A DNA stretch of 64,000 nucleotides. Origin: Sorex araneus. Taxonomy: Eukaryota; Chordata; Mammalia; Eulipotyphla; Soricidae. The notes under the pieces were generated by a model. That model ran no database searches. It saw only the letters and a program-made list of their open reading frames with translations, and was not told the origin of the DNA. A program made the position numbers and the translations under genes. Of the stretch, positions 49,855-61,855 are shown in pieces (within the stretch, counting starts at the first letter, position 1; the number at the start of each line of letters is the position of its first letter). The stretch is taken from contig NC_073306.1 in the NCBI RefSeq assembly GCF_027595985.1, positions 194,263,000 to 194,326,999 on the forward strand, given 5' to 3'.

Positions 49855-50030
49855 AGAGAAATAGACGACAGAGGGATTGTACATGGGCTTAAGACACTCG
49901 CCTTGCACCATAGGTGACACTGGTGCAGTCCCTGCCATTACATATGGGCCCCGAAGCACTGCTAGGGGATCATGAACACAGACTCAGGAGTAAGCCCCAA
50001 GTATGGCTGGGTTTGTCCTGAAAAATACAA
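49855..50030 (+). repeat. Old tRNA-derived SINE
   Basis: 'actcgccttgcaccataggt', 'ggccccgaagcactgctagg', 'agactcaggagtaagcccca'. Confidence 0.75.
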
Positions 50031-50721
50031 AAACTTTTTTTAAGTAAAGGAAGAGAAAGAATATCAATTGCAAGGATGGAATTTAAAGTGGCCAGGCAGC
50101 TGTGATGTTCAAAATCCCTCCTAATAGAAGTACAAAAAGAGTGTTCTCAGGAGGAATGTGTATACACATCGTATTTAATATAAATTAGATATTATCTTTA
50201 ACTTTTACTACAAATTCACAAGAAAGTCAAAGTTCTATAGCCATAATTCCCCCAAGCACTTCATGTTGGCAGGTAAGCAGGATTCATTAGTAGTTAGATA
50301 CTTCATATCTGAATGAGAGAATTTAATATAATTCTGTCCCCCTGTATAATTTCCCCTGTTTATTTCCTCCTGCTTTGTAATGCACACATCTATTAGAACG
50401 GAAGAACTCAAAGTTGTCATGCACCTACAATTGTCATCATTTGTAATAGCTTCACACAACTTCGTGTTCTAAAAATCTAATCTACTCCAACTATTCACCC
50501 TGTATCTACACCTTTGAACTCCTGAAAATCAGTCAGCATTTTAATGTCTTTTCATACACAGTTTTTTCAAAATCATGAAATAGTTATAGTCACACAATAT
50601 ATGCTATTAAAAATCAAATTTTACAAGAAAATTTAAAGATCAAATTGGTCGTGTTAAATGATTCATGAGTCAATATCCCATCTGGTATCCTGATATTGCA
50701 GTTTGCATAAAAAAAGAAGCT
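50031..50721. other. No gene seen
   Basis: AT-rich, no recognised element. Confidence 0.5.
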
Positions 50722-50905
50722 TCGGGGGGGGGGGCGGTAGAGATTGTAGTACATAGGGTAAGGCACTTGTCTTGCATGCAATCCTCAGGGATTTGATCCC
50801 TGGTACTGCATATGATCCCCATGTAGCATGAGCACTGCTGAGAGTGATTTCTGAGTGCAGTACGAGGAGTAAACCTTGAAAACCAACAAGTTTGACCCTA
50901 AAAAA
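50722..50905 (+). repeat. Old SINE with G-run at its start
   Basis: G10 precedes 'cggtagagattgtagtacat'; body 'gagcactgctgagagtgatt'; tail 'gtttgaccctaaaaa'. Confidence 0.75.
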
Positions 50906-51039
50906 TATAGTTGAAGTAGTATGATACTGGAACAAGTTATTGATGAAAAGAAAGAAATATTATTTGAGGAAACACTGCTTTCTTTTTTATCACAGAGCTT
51001 CTGGGGTGGATCTTTGACTTACCAATATACATTCAAAGT

Positions 51040-52835
51040 TTCTTAATTTCTTGGCAATAATACCCAAAGCATTGTACAGATCCAATGCGATCACTATATG
51101 GATACCCATGGCATTCTTCAAAGAAATGGAGCAAAACTTCTGGAATTAATATGGAAAAATAAGCCCCCATGAATACCTAAAGCAATTCTTAGGGAAAAGG
51201 TGATGGGAGGCATCGCCTCCTCCAACCTCAAACTCTACTACAAAGCAATAATAATTAAAATAGCATGGTACTGGAACAAAGGCAGAGTTGCAGACCACTG
51301 GAACAGTGCAGAATATGCTGGCACACAACCTCAAATATATGATCATCTACTCTTTGATAAGGGAGAAGAAGCAAGAAAAGCCTCTTTAAGAAATGGTGCT
51401 GGCAAAACTGGACAGCTACATGCAAACAAATGGGCTCAGATCACTATCTAACACCATGTACAAAAGTCAGATCAAAATGGATTAAAGATCTCAACATCAG
51501 ACCAGAATCCATAAGGTCTATTGAAGACAAGGTTGGCAAAACCCTCCACGACATTGAAGCTAAAGATATCTTCAAAGATGACACACCACTGACCAAGCAA
51601 GTGGAAACAGAGATTTAAAAAATAATGGGACTATCTTAAACTAAGAAGCTTCTACACCTCAAAGGCAACAGTGACCAAGTACAAAGATAATCTACAGAAT
51701 TGGAAAGGATATTCACCCAATAACCATCTGATAAGGTGTTGATGTCAAGGATATACAAGGTACTGGTGGAACTCTACAAGAAGAAAACATCCAAGCCCAT
51801 CAGAAAATGGGGTGATGAAATGAACAGAAACTTTCTCAAAAAAGATATCCAAGTGGCCAAAAGGTAGATGAAAAAATGCTCTTCATCACTAATCATCAGA
51901 GAGGTACAAATTAAAACAACAATGAGATATCATCTCACACAAGAGAGACTGGCCCACATTCAAAAGAACAAAAGTTGGCATGGATATGGGGAGAAAGGGA
52001 CTTTCCTTCACTGCTGGTGGGAATGCTTACTGGTTCAGCCCTCTTGGAAAACAGTATTGACTATTCTCAAAAAATTAGAAATTGAGCTCTCATTTGACTC
52101 AGCAATACCACTTCTGGGAATATATCCTGGAGAGGCAAAAGAGTATTGTAGAAATAACATCTGCACTTGTATGTTCATTGCTGCACTGCTTACAATAGCC
52201 AAAGTCTGGGAAAAACTCGAGTGCCCAAGAACAGACTGGTTAAAGAAATTTTGGTACATCTACACAATAGAATACTATGAAACTGTTAGAAAAGATGAAG
52301 TCATGAAATTTTCATATAACTGGATCAACTTGAAAAGTATCGTGTTAAGTGAAATGAGTCAGAAAGAAAAGGACAAACTTAGAAAGATTGTACTCATCTC
52401 TGGAATATAAGGTAACAAAATAGGAGACTAACACCCAAGAATAGTAGAGATAATGACCAGGAGATTTTCCCCATGGCTTGGAAACTGGACTCACATGCTG
52501 GGGGAAAAGGCAGCTCAGATAGAGAAGGGAACACCAAGTAAAAGATGTTTGGAGACCCGCTCATGATGTGAGATGTATGCTGAAAGTACCTCTATTGGAA
52601 ACCACATCACCCCAAAGAAGAGAGAGAACAAAAATGAATGCCCTGTCACAGAGACGGGGTAGGGGGGATGGAGTGGGGGAGCTGGGAGGACTCCTGGGAT
52701 AATTGGTGGTGGAGAATGAGCACTGGTGGAGGGATGGGTACTCGATCATTGTATGACTAAAAGTAAAACAAAAAAGTTTGTAAGTATGTAACTGTACCTC
52801 ACCATGATCCACTAATTAAAAAAATTAAATATTTT
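51040..52835 (+). mobile_element. L1 retrotransposon, 3' part
   Basis: Late ORF2 and 3' UTR. A 180-codon open frame (51868-52410) is the ORF2 C-terminal region, with the cysteine-containing [16 protein letters not shown] block, and reaches the usual ORF2 end. Upstream frames are broken. The 3' UTR ends 'ctgtacctcaccatgatcca' and an A-rich tail. Confidence 0.93.
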
Positions 52836-52889
52836 GTGATCTCTGAAAAATAAATTAAGAGAAATAAAAACTGCAAAAAAAAAGTTTCT

Positions 52890-53072
52890 TCTTCTTTTTT
52901 TTTTTTTGTTTTTTGGGTCACACCCGGCTGTGCTCAGGGGTTACTCCTGGCTCTGCACTCAGGAATTACTCCTGGCGGTGCTCAGAGGACCAGATGGGAT
53001 GCTGGGAATCGAACCCGGGTCAGCCACGTGCAAGGCAAACACCGTATCCACTGTGCTATGGCTCCAGCCCTC
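52890..53072 (-). mobile_element. SOR-type SINE, near consensus
   Basis: Reverse copy from poly-T and 'gggtcacacccggctgtgct' to 'tgctatggctccagccc'. 'gtttcttc' on both sides (near 52880 and 53090) is a likely target duplication. Confidence 0.92.
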
Positions 53073-53094
53073 CAAAAATGTTTCTTCATTTCTT

Positions 53095-53480
53095 GTGGTT
53101 ACTCAATAGTTCATTTCTTTTTATTGCTAAATAATGTCCTAATGTCTAATATCATTATCCATTATTCATTATCCATTGAAGTCCATGAATTGATTTAAAT
53201 TTTTGCAATTATAAGTAAATCTAGTATTCACATTTATGTGTGGGCATAACTTTTTATCATATTTGCATAAAGCTTAGGAGTGTAACTGTTGGATCTTATG
53301 GTAAAACTGTTTTGCTTTATAAGAAACTGCCAAAGTCAATGTATACCTTTTCATTCTGATGAGCACTGAAAGAATTATCATTATTCATTATCCTCAGCAG
53401 TATCTAGTATTATCAGACTTGTGAATATTGTGCATCTAAGAATTAGATTTTGTTTAATGTTTGTTGTAGCTGTAGCATGT
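53095..53480 (-). repeat. Old L1 fragment
   Basis: 'ctgttggatcttatggtaaa', 'aagaaactgccaaagtcaat' are reverse-strand old L1 phrases. Confidence 0.5.
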
Positions 53481-53764
53481 CAGACATTAATATATTCCAA
53501 TGTTCTTGACTTTGTCTATTATCCCTTAGTTGTGGCACTTACACATGTTTAAGTTACTATGATTGCTGAGGAGTTGTGCTCCTCTTTGTGGTGCTTATGC
53601 ACGCTGCCTATGGTACAGAAGGGAATAGTTGCAATACCAACGATTGCAGATTACTGCTGGGAAAGCTAGCAGCAGTTGAGACACAGAAGGGCTGAAGGGT
53701 GTGTAAAGGAGGTGAAGGTGATTTGAACTCAGCATTATATTCAGTAAAGTAGACACCATGTACT

Positions 53765-54824
53765 ATTTCTCTCCTCTCCTCTCCTCTCCTCTCCTCTCCT
53801 CTCCTCTCCTCTCCTCTCCTCTCCCCTCCCCTCCTCTCCCCTCCCCTCCTCTCCCCTCCTCTCCTCTCCCCTCCCCTCCTCTCCTCTCCTCTCCTCTCCT
53901 CTCCTCTCCCCTCCTCTCCCCTCCTCTCCCCTCCTCTCCCCTCCCCTCCTCTCCCCTCCCCTCCTCTCCCCTCCCCTCCTCTCCCCTCCCCTCCCCTCCT
54001 CTCCCCTCCCCTCCTCTCCCCTCCCCTCCTCTCCCCTCCTCTCCTCTCCTCTCCCCTCCTCTCCCCTCCTCTCCCCTCCTCTCCCCTCCTCTCCCCTCCT
54101 CTCCTCTCCTCTCCTCTCCTCTCCTCTCCCCTCCTCTCCCCTCCTCTCCTCTCCTCTCCCCTCCTCTCCTCTCCTCTCCCCTCCTCTCCCCTCCTCTCCT
54201 CTCCCCTCCTCTCCTCTCCCCTCCTCTCCTCTCCTCTCCTCTCCTCTCCTCTCCCCTCCCCTCCTCTCCTCTCCTCTCCCCTCCCCTCCTCTCCTCTCCC
54301 CTCCTCTCCCCTCCTCTCCTCTCCTCTCCTCTCCCCTCCTCTCCTCTCCTCTCCTCTCCTCTCCTCTCCTCTCCTCTCCTCTCCTCTCCTCTCCTCTCCT
54401 CTCCTCTCCTCTCCTCTCCTCTCCTCTCCTCTCCCCTCCCCTCCCCTCCCCTCCCCTCCTCTCCCCTCCTCTCCTCTCCTCTCCTCTCCTCTCCTCTCCT
54501 CTCCTCTCCTCTCCTCTCCTCTCCTCTCCTCTCCTCTCCTCTCCTCTCCTCTCCTCTCCCCTCCCCTCCCCTCCCCTCCCCTCCCCTCCCCTCCCCTCCC
54601 CTCCTCTCCTCTCCTCTCCTCTCCTCTCCTCTCCTCTCCTCTCATCTCCTCTCCTCTCCTCTCCTCTCCCCTCCTCTCCTCTCCTCTCCTCTCCTCTCCT
54701 CTCCTCTCCTCTCCTCTCCTCTCCTCTCCTCTCCTCTCCTCTCCTCTCTTCTCCTCTCCTCTCCTCTCCTCTCCTCTCCTCTCCTCTCCTCTCCTCTCCT
54801 CTCCTCTCATCTCCCCTCCCCTCC
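53765..54824. repeat. CTCCT/CTCCC pentanucleotide array, ~1.06 kb
   Basis: Pure pyrimidine on the plus strand except an A near 54644 and near 54809. CTCCT units alternate with blocks of CTCCC (longest near 54555-54600). Because 5 and 3 share no factor, all frames without stops remain open, giving 361-417-codon artefact frames rich in Arg-Gly-Glu on the minus strand and in Ser-Pro-Leu on the plus strand. Confidence 0.99.
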
Positions 54825-54853
54825 ACAAAATACTCAGCATTGAGTATTTTGTG
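54824..54853. other. Perfect 12-bp hairpin at array edge
   Basis: Arms 54824-54835 and 54842-54853 with a 6-base loop, touching the last pyrimidine of the array. Confidence 0.9.
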
Positions 54854-55133
54854 ACTGTCACTAAAGGTTATGTCTCAAAAGGCTGAAGGATCAGAACAAG
54901 ACCTTGACTACGGTATTTTGGGAATCCAATGCAGCTTTAGTAATTTTGTTGACATTATGAAAATAAAAATATAATGAAATTGGCTAAAGGGTATAAACGT
55001 GTCAGAGATTTAAACTTGTCAGAGCACTTGGACAGTAAGATGAGCTTCTCATTCACTATATGGTTGTTTTTCAACCTTTCTACACCTGTGGTCAAGCAAC
55101 TGTCCTTCCATAGGTAGTGAAAGATCATTAATT

Positions 55134-57985
55134 CACTTGTATCACTTGATATCTTGTTGCTCATTCATTTGCTTAAGTGGGTGCCAGTAACATCTCCATT
55201 TGACCCTGTTGTGTGCTAGTGTAGCCCAATCGGGTCTGCTCACTCCAGGAAAATAAAGAGCCTCAAAACATTTCTTCAGAGTCTGACCATCTTGTAGGTG
55301 GGTGCCATACGTTCTTTTGATGTGCAGTGGAATCTAGTCAGTAATGACTCTAGTACAGTGGTCATTTCTAAATCGCATTACATGTCTGGCCCATCTTATT
55401 TTTGATGCAAATGAGACGGCATCCCTGATCCTTAATCGTTGATGGAGATCAGAACACTGGATTCCGTCTCTCACTTGAGTGAAACGTAATATTCCAAGCA
55501 TAGCTCTTTCCATTCCTCTTTGGGAGACCCAAGTAGCATTCTCATCCTGTTTTCATAGGGCTAAGGCCTATGAGGCATATGTTAGTGCAGGAAGAATGGT
55601 GGAGTAAAATAGATGTGCCTGGAGCCAGAGATTCTTCTCACTCTTAACAACTTCTTTGACACTCTTGAAGGCATTCCATGCCACTCTCTTCCTGTTAAGC
55701 TGGTCAGGTGCCAGATCATTCGTCATGTTGAGGTCTCAGCCTAGTTACACATAACTGCTGCATTTGGATATGTTTGTTACATTGAGAGCAAATGGAATGT
55801 TCGAAGTCAGCCAGCATGTGTGCCGATAGACTAATTTTTGGTGTAATTAAAACAATGTCATAGGTGAAGCGGAGGTGGTATAGTTGCGGACCATCTTTCT
55901 TCACTCCCATTGCTTCCCATTCCAGTCCTTACATGATGTTCTCGAGGGTGGCACTGAAGAGTTTCGGTGAAATGGTATCACCCTGCCAAACCCCTCTCTT
56001 TACGTTGATGATCACTTCCTTGTAGAATGGTGAGATCCTGGTGGTGAATCCGTAATACAGCTCACGGAGGATTCTGATGTACTGAGTTTGAATGCTCTGT
56101 TTGGCTAGGGTCTTGATGACAGTTTCAGTCTCAATAGAATCAAAGACCTTCTTTAAATCAATGAAAGTTAGACAGAGCGGTGTCTTGAACTCTAGCAAAA
56201 CTTCAATAAACTTAGTTACTGTGTGGATATGGCTGATCATGCTGAATCCTTTTCAGAACCCGACTTGCTCTCATGGTTGTCCATTGTCTAGTGTTCTGCC
56301 ACTCCTATTCAGGAAGACTCAAATGAATAACTTATATATGATGGACAACAGGCAGATTGGGCAATAGTTGCTGATGTCATGGATGTCTTCCTTCTTGTAC
56401 AATAGAATGGTCCTGCTGGTTTTCCACTGGGACAGAACCTTGCATGTAGCATGTGAAGAGCTGAGCCATTGAATTGATGAGCACTGGTGGCAGATTCTTC
56501 AGGAGTTAGGGTCTGAACTTGTCTGGACCAGGTGCTATATGCTTTCTTACCAACGAAGTGGCATATCAGATTTTGAAAGGGAGAAGTTGTGGATAACCTT
56601 TTCCATTGCCCTTCTGGAATGGATAGATCCATCAGGGTGTTGAAGGACAGTCATCTTGGTCTTATCATTGGCAAAGGACAAGCAAGTGTTGAGAAACTGT
56701 TTCCTGGCTTCTGCCACATCAGCCAACACTGCTGCTCTTCTGTCTTTGAGATCTTCCTTTATCGATTCTCTGCAGCTTTGCAAGCTCAGATGCTAGCTTG
56801 TGATTGTCTGAGGCTCATTCACCAAACCACGTTGGTGAATGAGCTTGAGAGTTTCTGAAAAAGGCATCTTTTTGTGGCTTTCTCTCTCTTGTCGTTCCTC
56901 GCACAATCATGGAAGTGCACAATTAGTTGATCATATCCCCCGTCAATGTTGTCAGGGACAGCATATTCCCATATTGTCGCAATAGTGCGAAAGAGCTTCC
57001 AGTTGGTGGTCATTCTGGGAGTTCTCTTCTTAAACTTTGCAGCCCTTTCTCCCTGCTCCATGAAGTAGAATTTCACACAAAAACAACAGTGCTCTGATCC
57101 CATTTGGAATTTTGGGACAACAGCAACATTGGTCAGGCAAGAGCATCGATTGAATATTTTGTGGTCAATTTTGTTGTGGAACTGTCCACCAGGAGACTCC
57201 CATGTCCAGTGTTTAGATTCAGCCTTCTGGAACTGTGAGTTACCATGGATGGTCTTGGTCAACATTATGTACTCAGTCTCTCACCCTGTTTGTTCCATTC
57301 TAGGCCATCAGTCCCTATGTGAACTTCTTTGGGTAACCTTCTAGGTCCTATCTTGGCATTAAAATCACTGATAAAGATCTTGTAGAAAGTTTCTTCTTCT
57401 TTATAGAACTTCTCCAGCTCCATGTAGGACTTCTCAATTTCTTCTTTGTTGTAGTTGGATGTTGGTGCGTAGATGACAAAGATAGAAACTGCTGGCAATT
57501 AGCTACATCTATTCAAATGTAAGTGTCTGATTCTGGTTGTTAGGCATTAGAACAAATCAATGGTCATGGCCAACTTTGTGTTGATAAGGACACCGACACC
57601 ACTGATGCCTGTACTGTCTCATGTTCTGATGAACAGTTCTTCTCCAGTGTTGAAAAAGGCGTAATGTAATTGATGCTTTCTCATCTTGGTCAGTCCAATG
57701 ATGTTGTACTAGATCTTCTGTGCTTGCTCCATCAGGTCCTTGATGGAAGCTTCTGATGTCAGCATTCATGCGTTAAAAGTGCAGACAGTCATTTTAGTCC
57801 TTCTTCACTTTGGCAGCCTTGCTCAGCCCTGAGATTTTAGCAGCCTCTCCTTGCTCATCCTTCTTAACACTGTCATATTGGAGGCTCTTCCAGGTTCAGG
57901 GGAATGAGGCCCATTTTTGTAACTGTTTTTGGCATATTGAATACACAGGTAGCTTGCCAGGCTCTGCCATGTGGGTGGCATATAG
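55134..57985 (-). mobile_element. RTE-clade LINE, complete insertion (copy B)
   Basis: 2852 bases bounded by a perfect 15-base target duplication gaaagatcattaatt (55119-55133 and 57986-58000). Minus-strand order: 5' block shared with the chimeric SINEs (57985-57830), apurinic-type endonuclease remnants (57780-57265; ASIKDLMEQAQKI, VGVLINTKLAMTI, FISDFNAKIG with the Asp-Phe-Asn motif), linker with WESPGGQFHNKIDHKI (57265-56800), reverse transcriptase (56560-55700; LTFIDLKKVFDSIE, RGVWQGDTISPKLF, and FTYD in place of FADD), the conserved C-terminal region, and a 3' end in the 'gatgttactgg ... gcaaatgaatgagcaac' tail. Multiple stops and frameshifts; inactive. Confidence 0.95.
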
Positions 57986-58019
57986 GAAAGATCATTAATT
58001 GCATTATGAAGTTCAAAAG

Positions 58020-58205
58020 AAGTTCCTCAGTGGTGGAAAGTTAGTGCAAGGGTTAAAGAGCTTGCTACACATGTGGCTGACCCAGGTTAGATCCCTGTAA
58101 CTACAGACAGTCCCCTGAGCACTAGCAGGAGTGATCACTAAGCACAAAGCCAGGAGTAAGCCATGAGTACTGCCAGGTGTGACCTTAAAATTAAAACAAA
58201 AAGAT
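58020..58205 (+). repeat. Old tRNA-derived SINE
   Basis: 'gctacacatgtggctgaccc', 'gtcccctgagcactagcagg', 'ctgccaggtgtgaccttaaa'. Confidence 0.8.
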
Positions 58206-58589
58206 TTTTCTAGGTTAAAACAGTCATTTCTAGAGGAATTTTGGCTATGGCAAAAGCAGTTTCCAAAGGAATTCCTCAGGACAGTATGAAAACATACAGA
58301 AAACTAAAGTACTTATAGACATATGACAAGGTTAACTCTGATATTCAATTTAGATCTTACACAGCTTATTAGGCAATTTAAACTGCCAAAGAGATTTGCT
58401 GGCATATTTTCCTGGATTGTGTCTTAGACATTCGTGACAAGGAAAGTTACAGTGTGAAAGATCTATGTGAGGTGATGTCAGTAGTTACCTCATAAGAGGC
58501 ACGGTGATTGACTGAAAATTCAAAGTTTGATAAAAATTTGTAAAGTCTTCTACTGCATGTGATACAAACATTTCTTTTGTTTTTGTCTT

Positions 58590-58745
58590 TGGGGGGGGCT
58601 ACACTTATATCTAGTTGTGCTTAAACATTACTCTCAGTTCTGTGCCCAAAGGTTGCTCCCAAGGATAATCGGAAATCAATATCATGCAGTTGATTGAACT
58701 GGAACCTCCCACAACACTTTCCACATACTCAACCCATTGAACTGT
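58590..58745 (-). repeat. Old SINE
   Basis: Reverse: 'ggggggctacacttatatct', 'gtgcccaaaggttgctccca'; head strongly diverged. Confidence 0.5.
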
Positions 58746-59629
58746 CTAACTGACACAAATATTACCAGGAAAAGTTGCTCAATGGTCCTCAATAGAGTAG
58801 TAACAAATTATTTATAAAGTTAACTTATCTCAGGGCCATCCAGTCCACTTGCTGATTACTGTCCTCTGTAAGCCAATGGTATCCCCTGTGTCTTAGGTGA
58901 TTTTTGGTAAGAACATACTGACATCTCATACAAAAATATATAAATAAAGCTGATCCCTAGGATGTTGAGTCTACCCCGTTTCTAAAACTCTCTAAAGTAT
59001 ATTTTATGAATATGAGGACATATTTTCCTGTTCTCCCCATAAAATTTGTTCAGGGATGTGTGTGTGTGTTTGTGTGTGTCTGTGGTTTATGTTTTGATTT
59101 TCTCAAAAACTTGAGAAAATCAGGTATACAAGATTTTGCCCCAACAGAAATTTACAATCCATTTTTAGCAACAAATAACCGCATAGTTAAATAAAACATT
59201 GCAGATCATATTTAGTCTTGGTTCTAGAGAAAGTTGGGGCCCCATGAGACCTGTCCTAACTAGATGTAAAATATGTTGTGCTGTTGGATGTTCGAAGTAT
59301 ACAACCTGAATTTGGATACATTACAACTTTTCTATTTTCCACTCTGTAATTTTTTAAAAACTAAAATGTTCATCAAGAAAATGCTCTCTTTTTATAAAGA
59401 TGCTTTCTTGCTATAAAGAGAAAGTGGAGCAAGAAGCAAACCACTGACCTATTATAACAGTTTTTTTAAAAAATATTTTTATTATCAAGATCAGTTTTCA
59501 TTTTTTTGTGAGAGGCAAGAGCATCCAGTAAGTATTTGAAACATTATGTCCCAGGTGTGCTGTTTTGCATCATTAATAAAGTCAATAGGTATTAATTAGA
59601 AGTATACACTAAACAATGATCAACAATCA
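58746..59629. other. No gene seen
   Basis: AT-rich with an imperfect (GT)n at about 59056-59085. Confidence 0.5.
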
Positions 59630-60468
59630 CCTGTATCACCTGTTATTCTGTTGCTTATTGATTTGCTTGAGCAGGCACCAGTAATGTCTCCATTCATTGC
59701 TAGTGTAGTACAACGACATCTGATTGCTCCAGGAACATGAAGAGCATCAAACTGTTCGTTCAGGGTCTTGACAAAGATGTCCATTCATCTCATAGGGTTT
59801 TTTGACATCCTGTGGAATCCAGTCTGTAAGAGATCTAGTCCAGTGGTCATCTGCAAATCGCATTGCGTGTCTGGCCCATCTAATTTTTGGTGCCTTGGCA
59901 AGCAAGGCAGCATCCCTGATCCTCGATCATTGACAGAGGTCAGAACTCAGGATTCCTTCTCTCATTTGAGTGAAACATGATACTCCAAGCACAGCTCTTC
60001 TGATGATTCCTCTGTGGGAGACACGAATACCGTTATCATCCTGTTTTCACAGGGCACAGTTGTCTGAGGCATATGTTAAAGCAGGAAGAATGGTAGAGTT
60101 GAAAAGATGTGCCCAGAGCTGGAGGTTCTTTGTTCTCTTAACCACTTCTTCGATGCAGCTCTGGTGCCAAGTCATTCGTCCTGACTTAGGTACTCATAAC
60201 TGCTGCATTTGGAGATGTTCATTTCATTGAGAGCAAAATGGAAAGTCAGGAACTAGTCCATTTCTCACGAACATTGTCTTCATGAGATTCAGCTGCAGAC
60301 CAACCTTTCCACACTCATGGTCGAAGTCAGCCAGCATTCGTGCTGCTTGGCCAATGTTTGGTGTTATTAGAAGGATGTCATCAGCAAAGCGGAGGTGGTA
60401 TAGTTGCCGACTGTCTATCTTCACTCCCACTCCTTCCCATTCCAGTCCTCGAATGACGTTCATGTTAC
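59630..60468 (-). mobile_element. RTE-clade LINE, 3' part (copy C)
   Basis: The minus strand carries the RT catalytic box FADD intact (60388-60377) in the frame LRFADDILLITPNIGQAARM (60463-60224), then the C-terminal region in broken frames, ending in the same 3' tail as copies A and B. Internal small deletions (near 60155) relative to copy A. No clear target duplication seen. Confidence 0.93.
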
Positions 60469-60548
60469 CTTGGTGTGTAGGAAGCTATACAATCTAACCA
60501 TGTGTAAGTAACTATAATGTTTGTGTAAGGGTCACATTATTTAAGCAT

Positions 60549-60723
60549 TTTTTTTTTTTGCTTTTTGGGTCACACCTGGCAATGCACAGGGGTTAATCCT
60601 GGCTCTGCACTCAGGAATTACCCCTGGTGGTGCTCAGGGGTCCATATGGGATGCTGGGAATCGAACCCGGGTCGGCCACGTACAAGGCAAACGCCCTACC
60701 CACTGTGCTATTGCTCCAGCCCC
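60549..60723 (-). mobile_element. SOR-type SINE, young
   Basis: Reverse near-consensus copy with 8-base target duplication ttaagcat (60541-60548 and 60724-60731). Confidence 0.95.
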
Positions 60724-60731
60724 TTAAGCAT

Positions 60732-61675
60732 ATTTCTTATACCTCTCTCCTCATCCTTAAACTAAGCATGACTGTGGTTTCAGCTGCAATGCAAAACAAG
60801 AATCAATTGTACAAAAGATTTACATACACTTTAGATGAATGTTAATAATATCTGAAGATTAGGTACTACTGAATTCTCAAAAATGACTAAAGTAATTTAT
60901 TTTATAGAGATACTGGATAACTTTCTCCCTTGGTCTTTGGGTTTTCTCACATGTAAACTGCCATGGTATAAAGTCTAATGTAGAAAATTATGAGGTCTTT
61001 GGAATTTGTAATATGATAGGTTTTATACCTTGAAAGACTTTTCATGTTAAGAGTACAAATTCTGATATTGAGAGAAATCCCTTTGAATCTTGATGAGAGA
61101 TATTTTATGCATTTTATTATGTAAGTATGTGTGTATGCATGTATGTATTTTGTCAACCTCAGTAGAAGAATTTTCCTATAATGAGAAGAAGATCTAATTT
61201 ATCAGGACCAAATCCATTTTCTTTAGGATTAAATTTAATTTAACACACTCAGAAGTAGAACAAATGAAAAAGGTTACAGTTTATTTTAATTACTTCTTTG
61301 ACTCTATTTGTCTCTAATACATCCATGTAGCTTCATTTTTATGTATCCCATATGCCTAACAAGTAAAACTTGTTAAACTTCTCTCATGCATGAAAAAAAT
61401 CACTAAGTCTAAGAATTATTTAAACAAAAATTAGGTCATTTATTAGTAGTATTTATTTGAATATACAGGTTCTTTGAAATGCCAGATAACATTAGTATCA
61501 AATATATTAAAATGATTTACAAAACCTATTTATGGGATCTTAAAAATACATAGAAAAAATTCTCTTTTATCAAATAAATTAGTTTTCTTTTCACTGTCAT
61601 TCTTAGTAGACAAATTCCTGAAATGCAGTTGTTCTCTTCACAAGCTTCCTATAGCAGTTTCTTATGGTATCTTTC
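60732..61675. other. No gene seen
   Basis: AT-rich, no recognised element. Confidence 0.5.
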
Positions 61676-61679
61676 TGTT

Positions 61680-61855
61680 TGTTTGTCTGGCTTCTTGTGT
61701 CACAGCAAGTGATGCTCAGGGACTACTTCTGGCTCTGCACTTAGGAATCACTCCTTGGGTTGCTCAGGGGATGATATGGGGATGCCCGGAATGAACCCTG
61801 TGGCCCAGAGTGAAAGACAAGCGCCCTACCTGCTGTACTATCACTAAGACCCCCA
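61680..61855 (-). repeat. tRNA-derived SINE
   Basis: Reverse: 'ttgtgtcacagcaagtgatg', 'gacaagcgccctacctgctg', 'actatcactaagaccccc'. Confidence 0.85.

Noticed and set aside
51868..52410. 180-codon open frame as a possible gene
   Set aside because: It is the C-terminal part of L1 ORF2, continuous with decayed L1 on both sides.
53608..54861. Long open frames (361-417 codons) on both strands
   Set aside because: They are a consequence of a 5-base repeat lacking stops in any frame; composition is purely repeat-driven (Arg-Gly-Glu or Ser-Pro-Leu).
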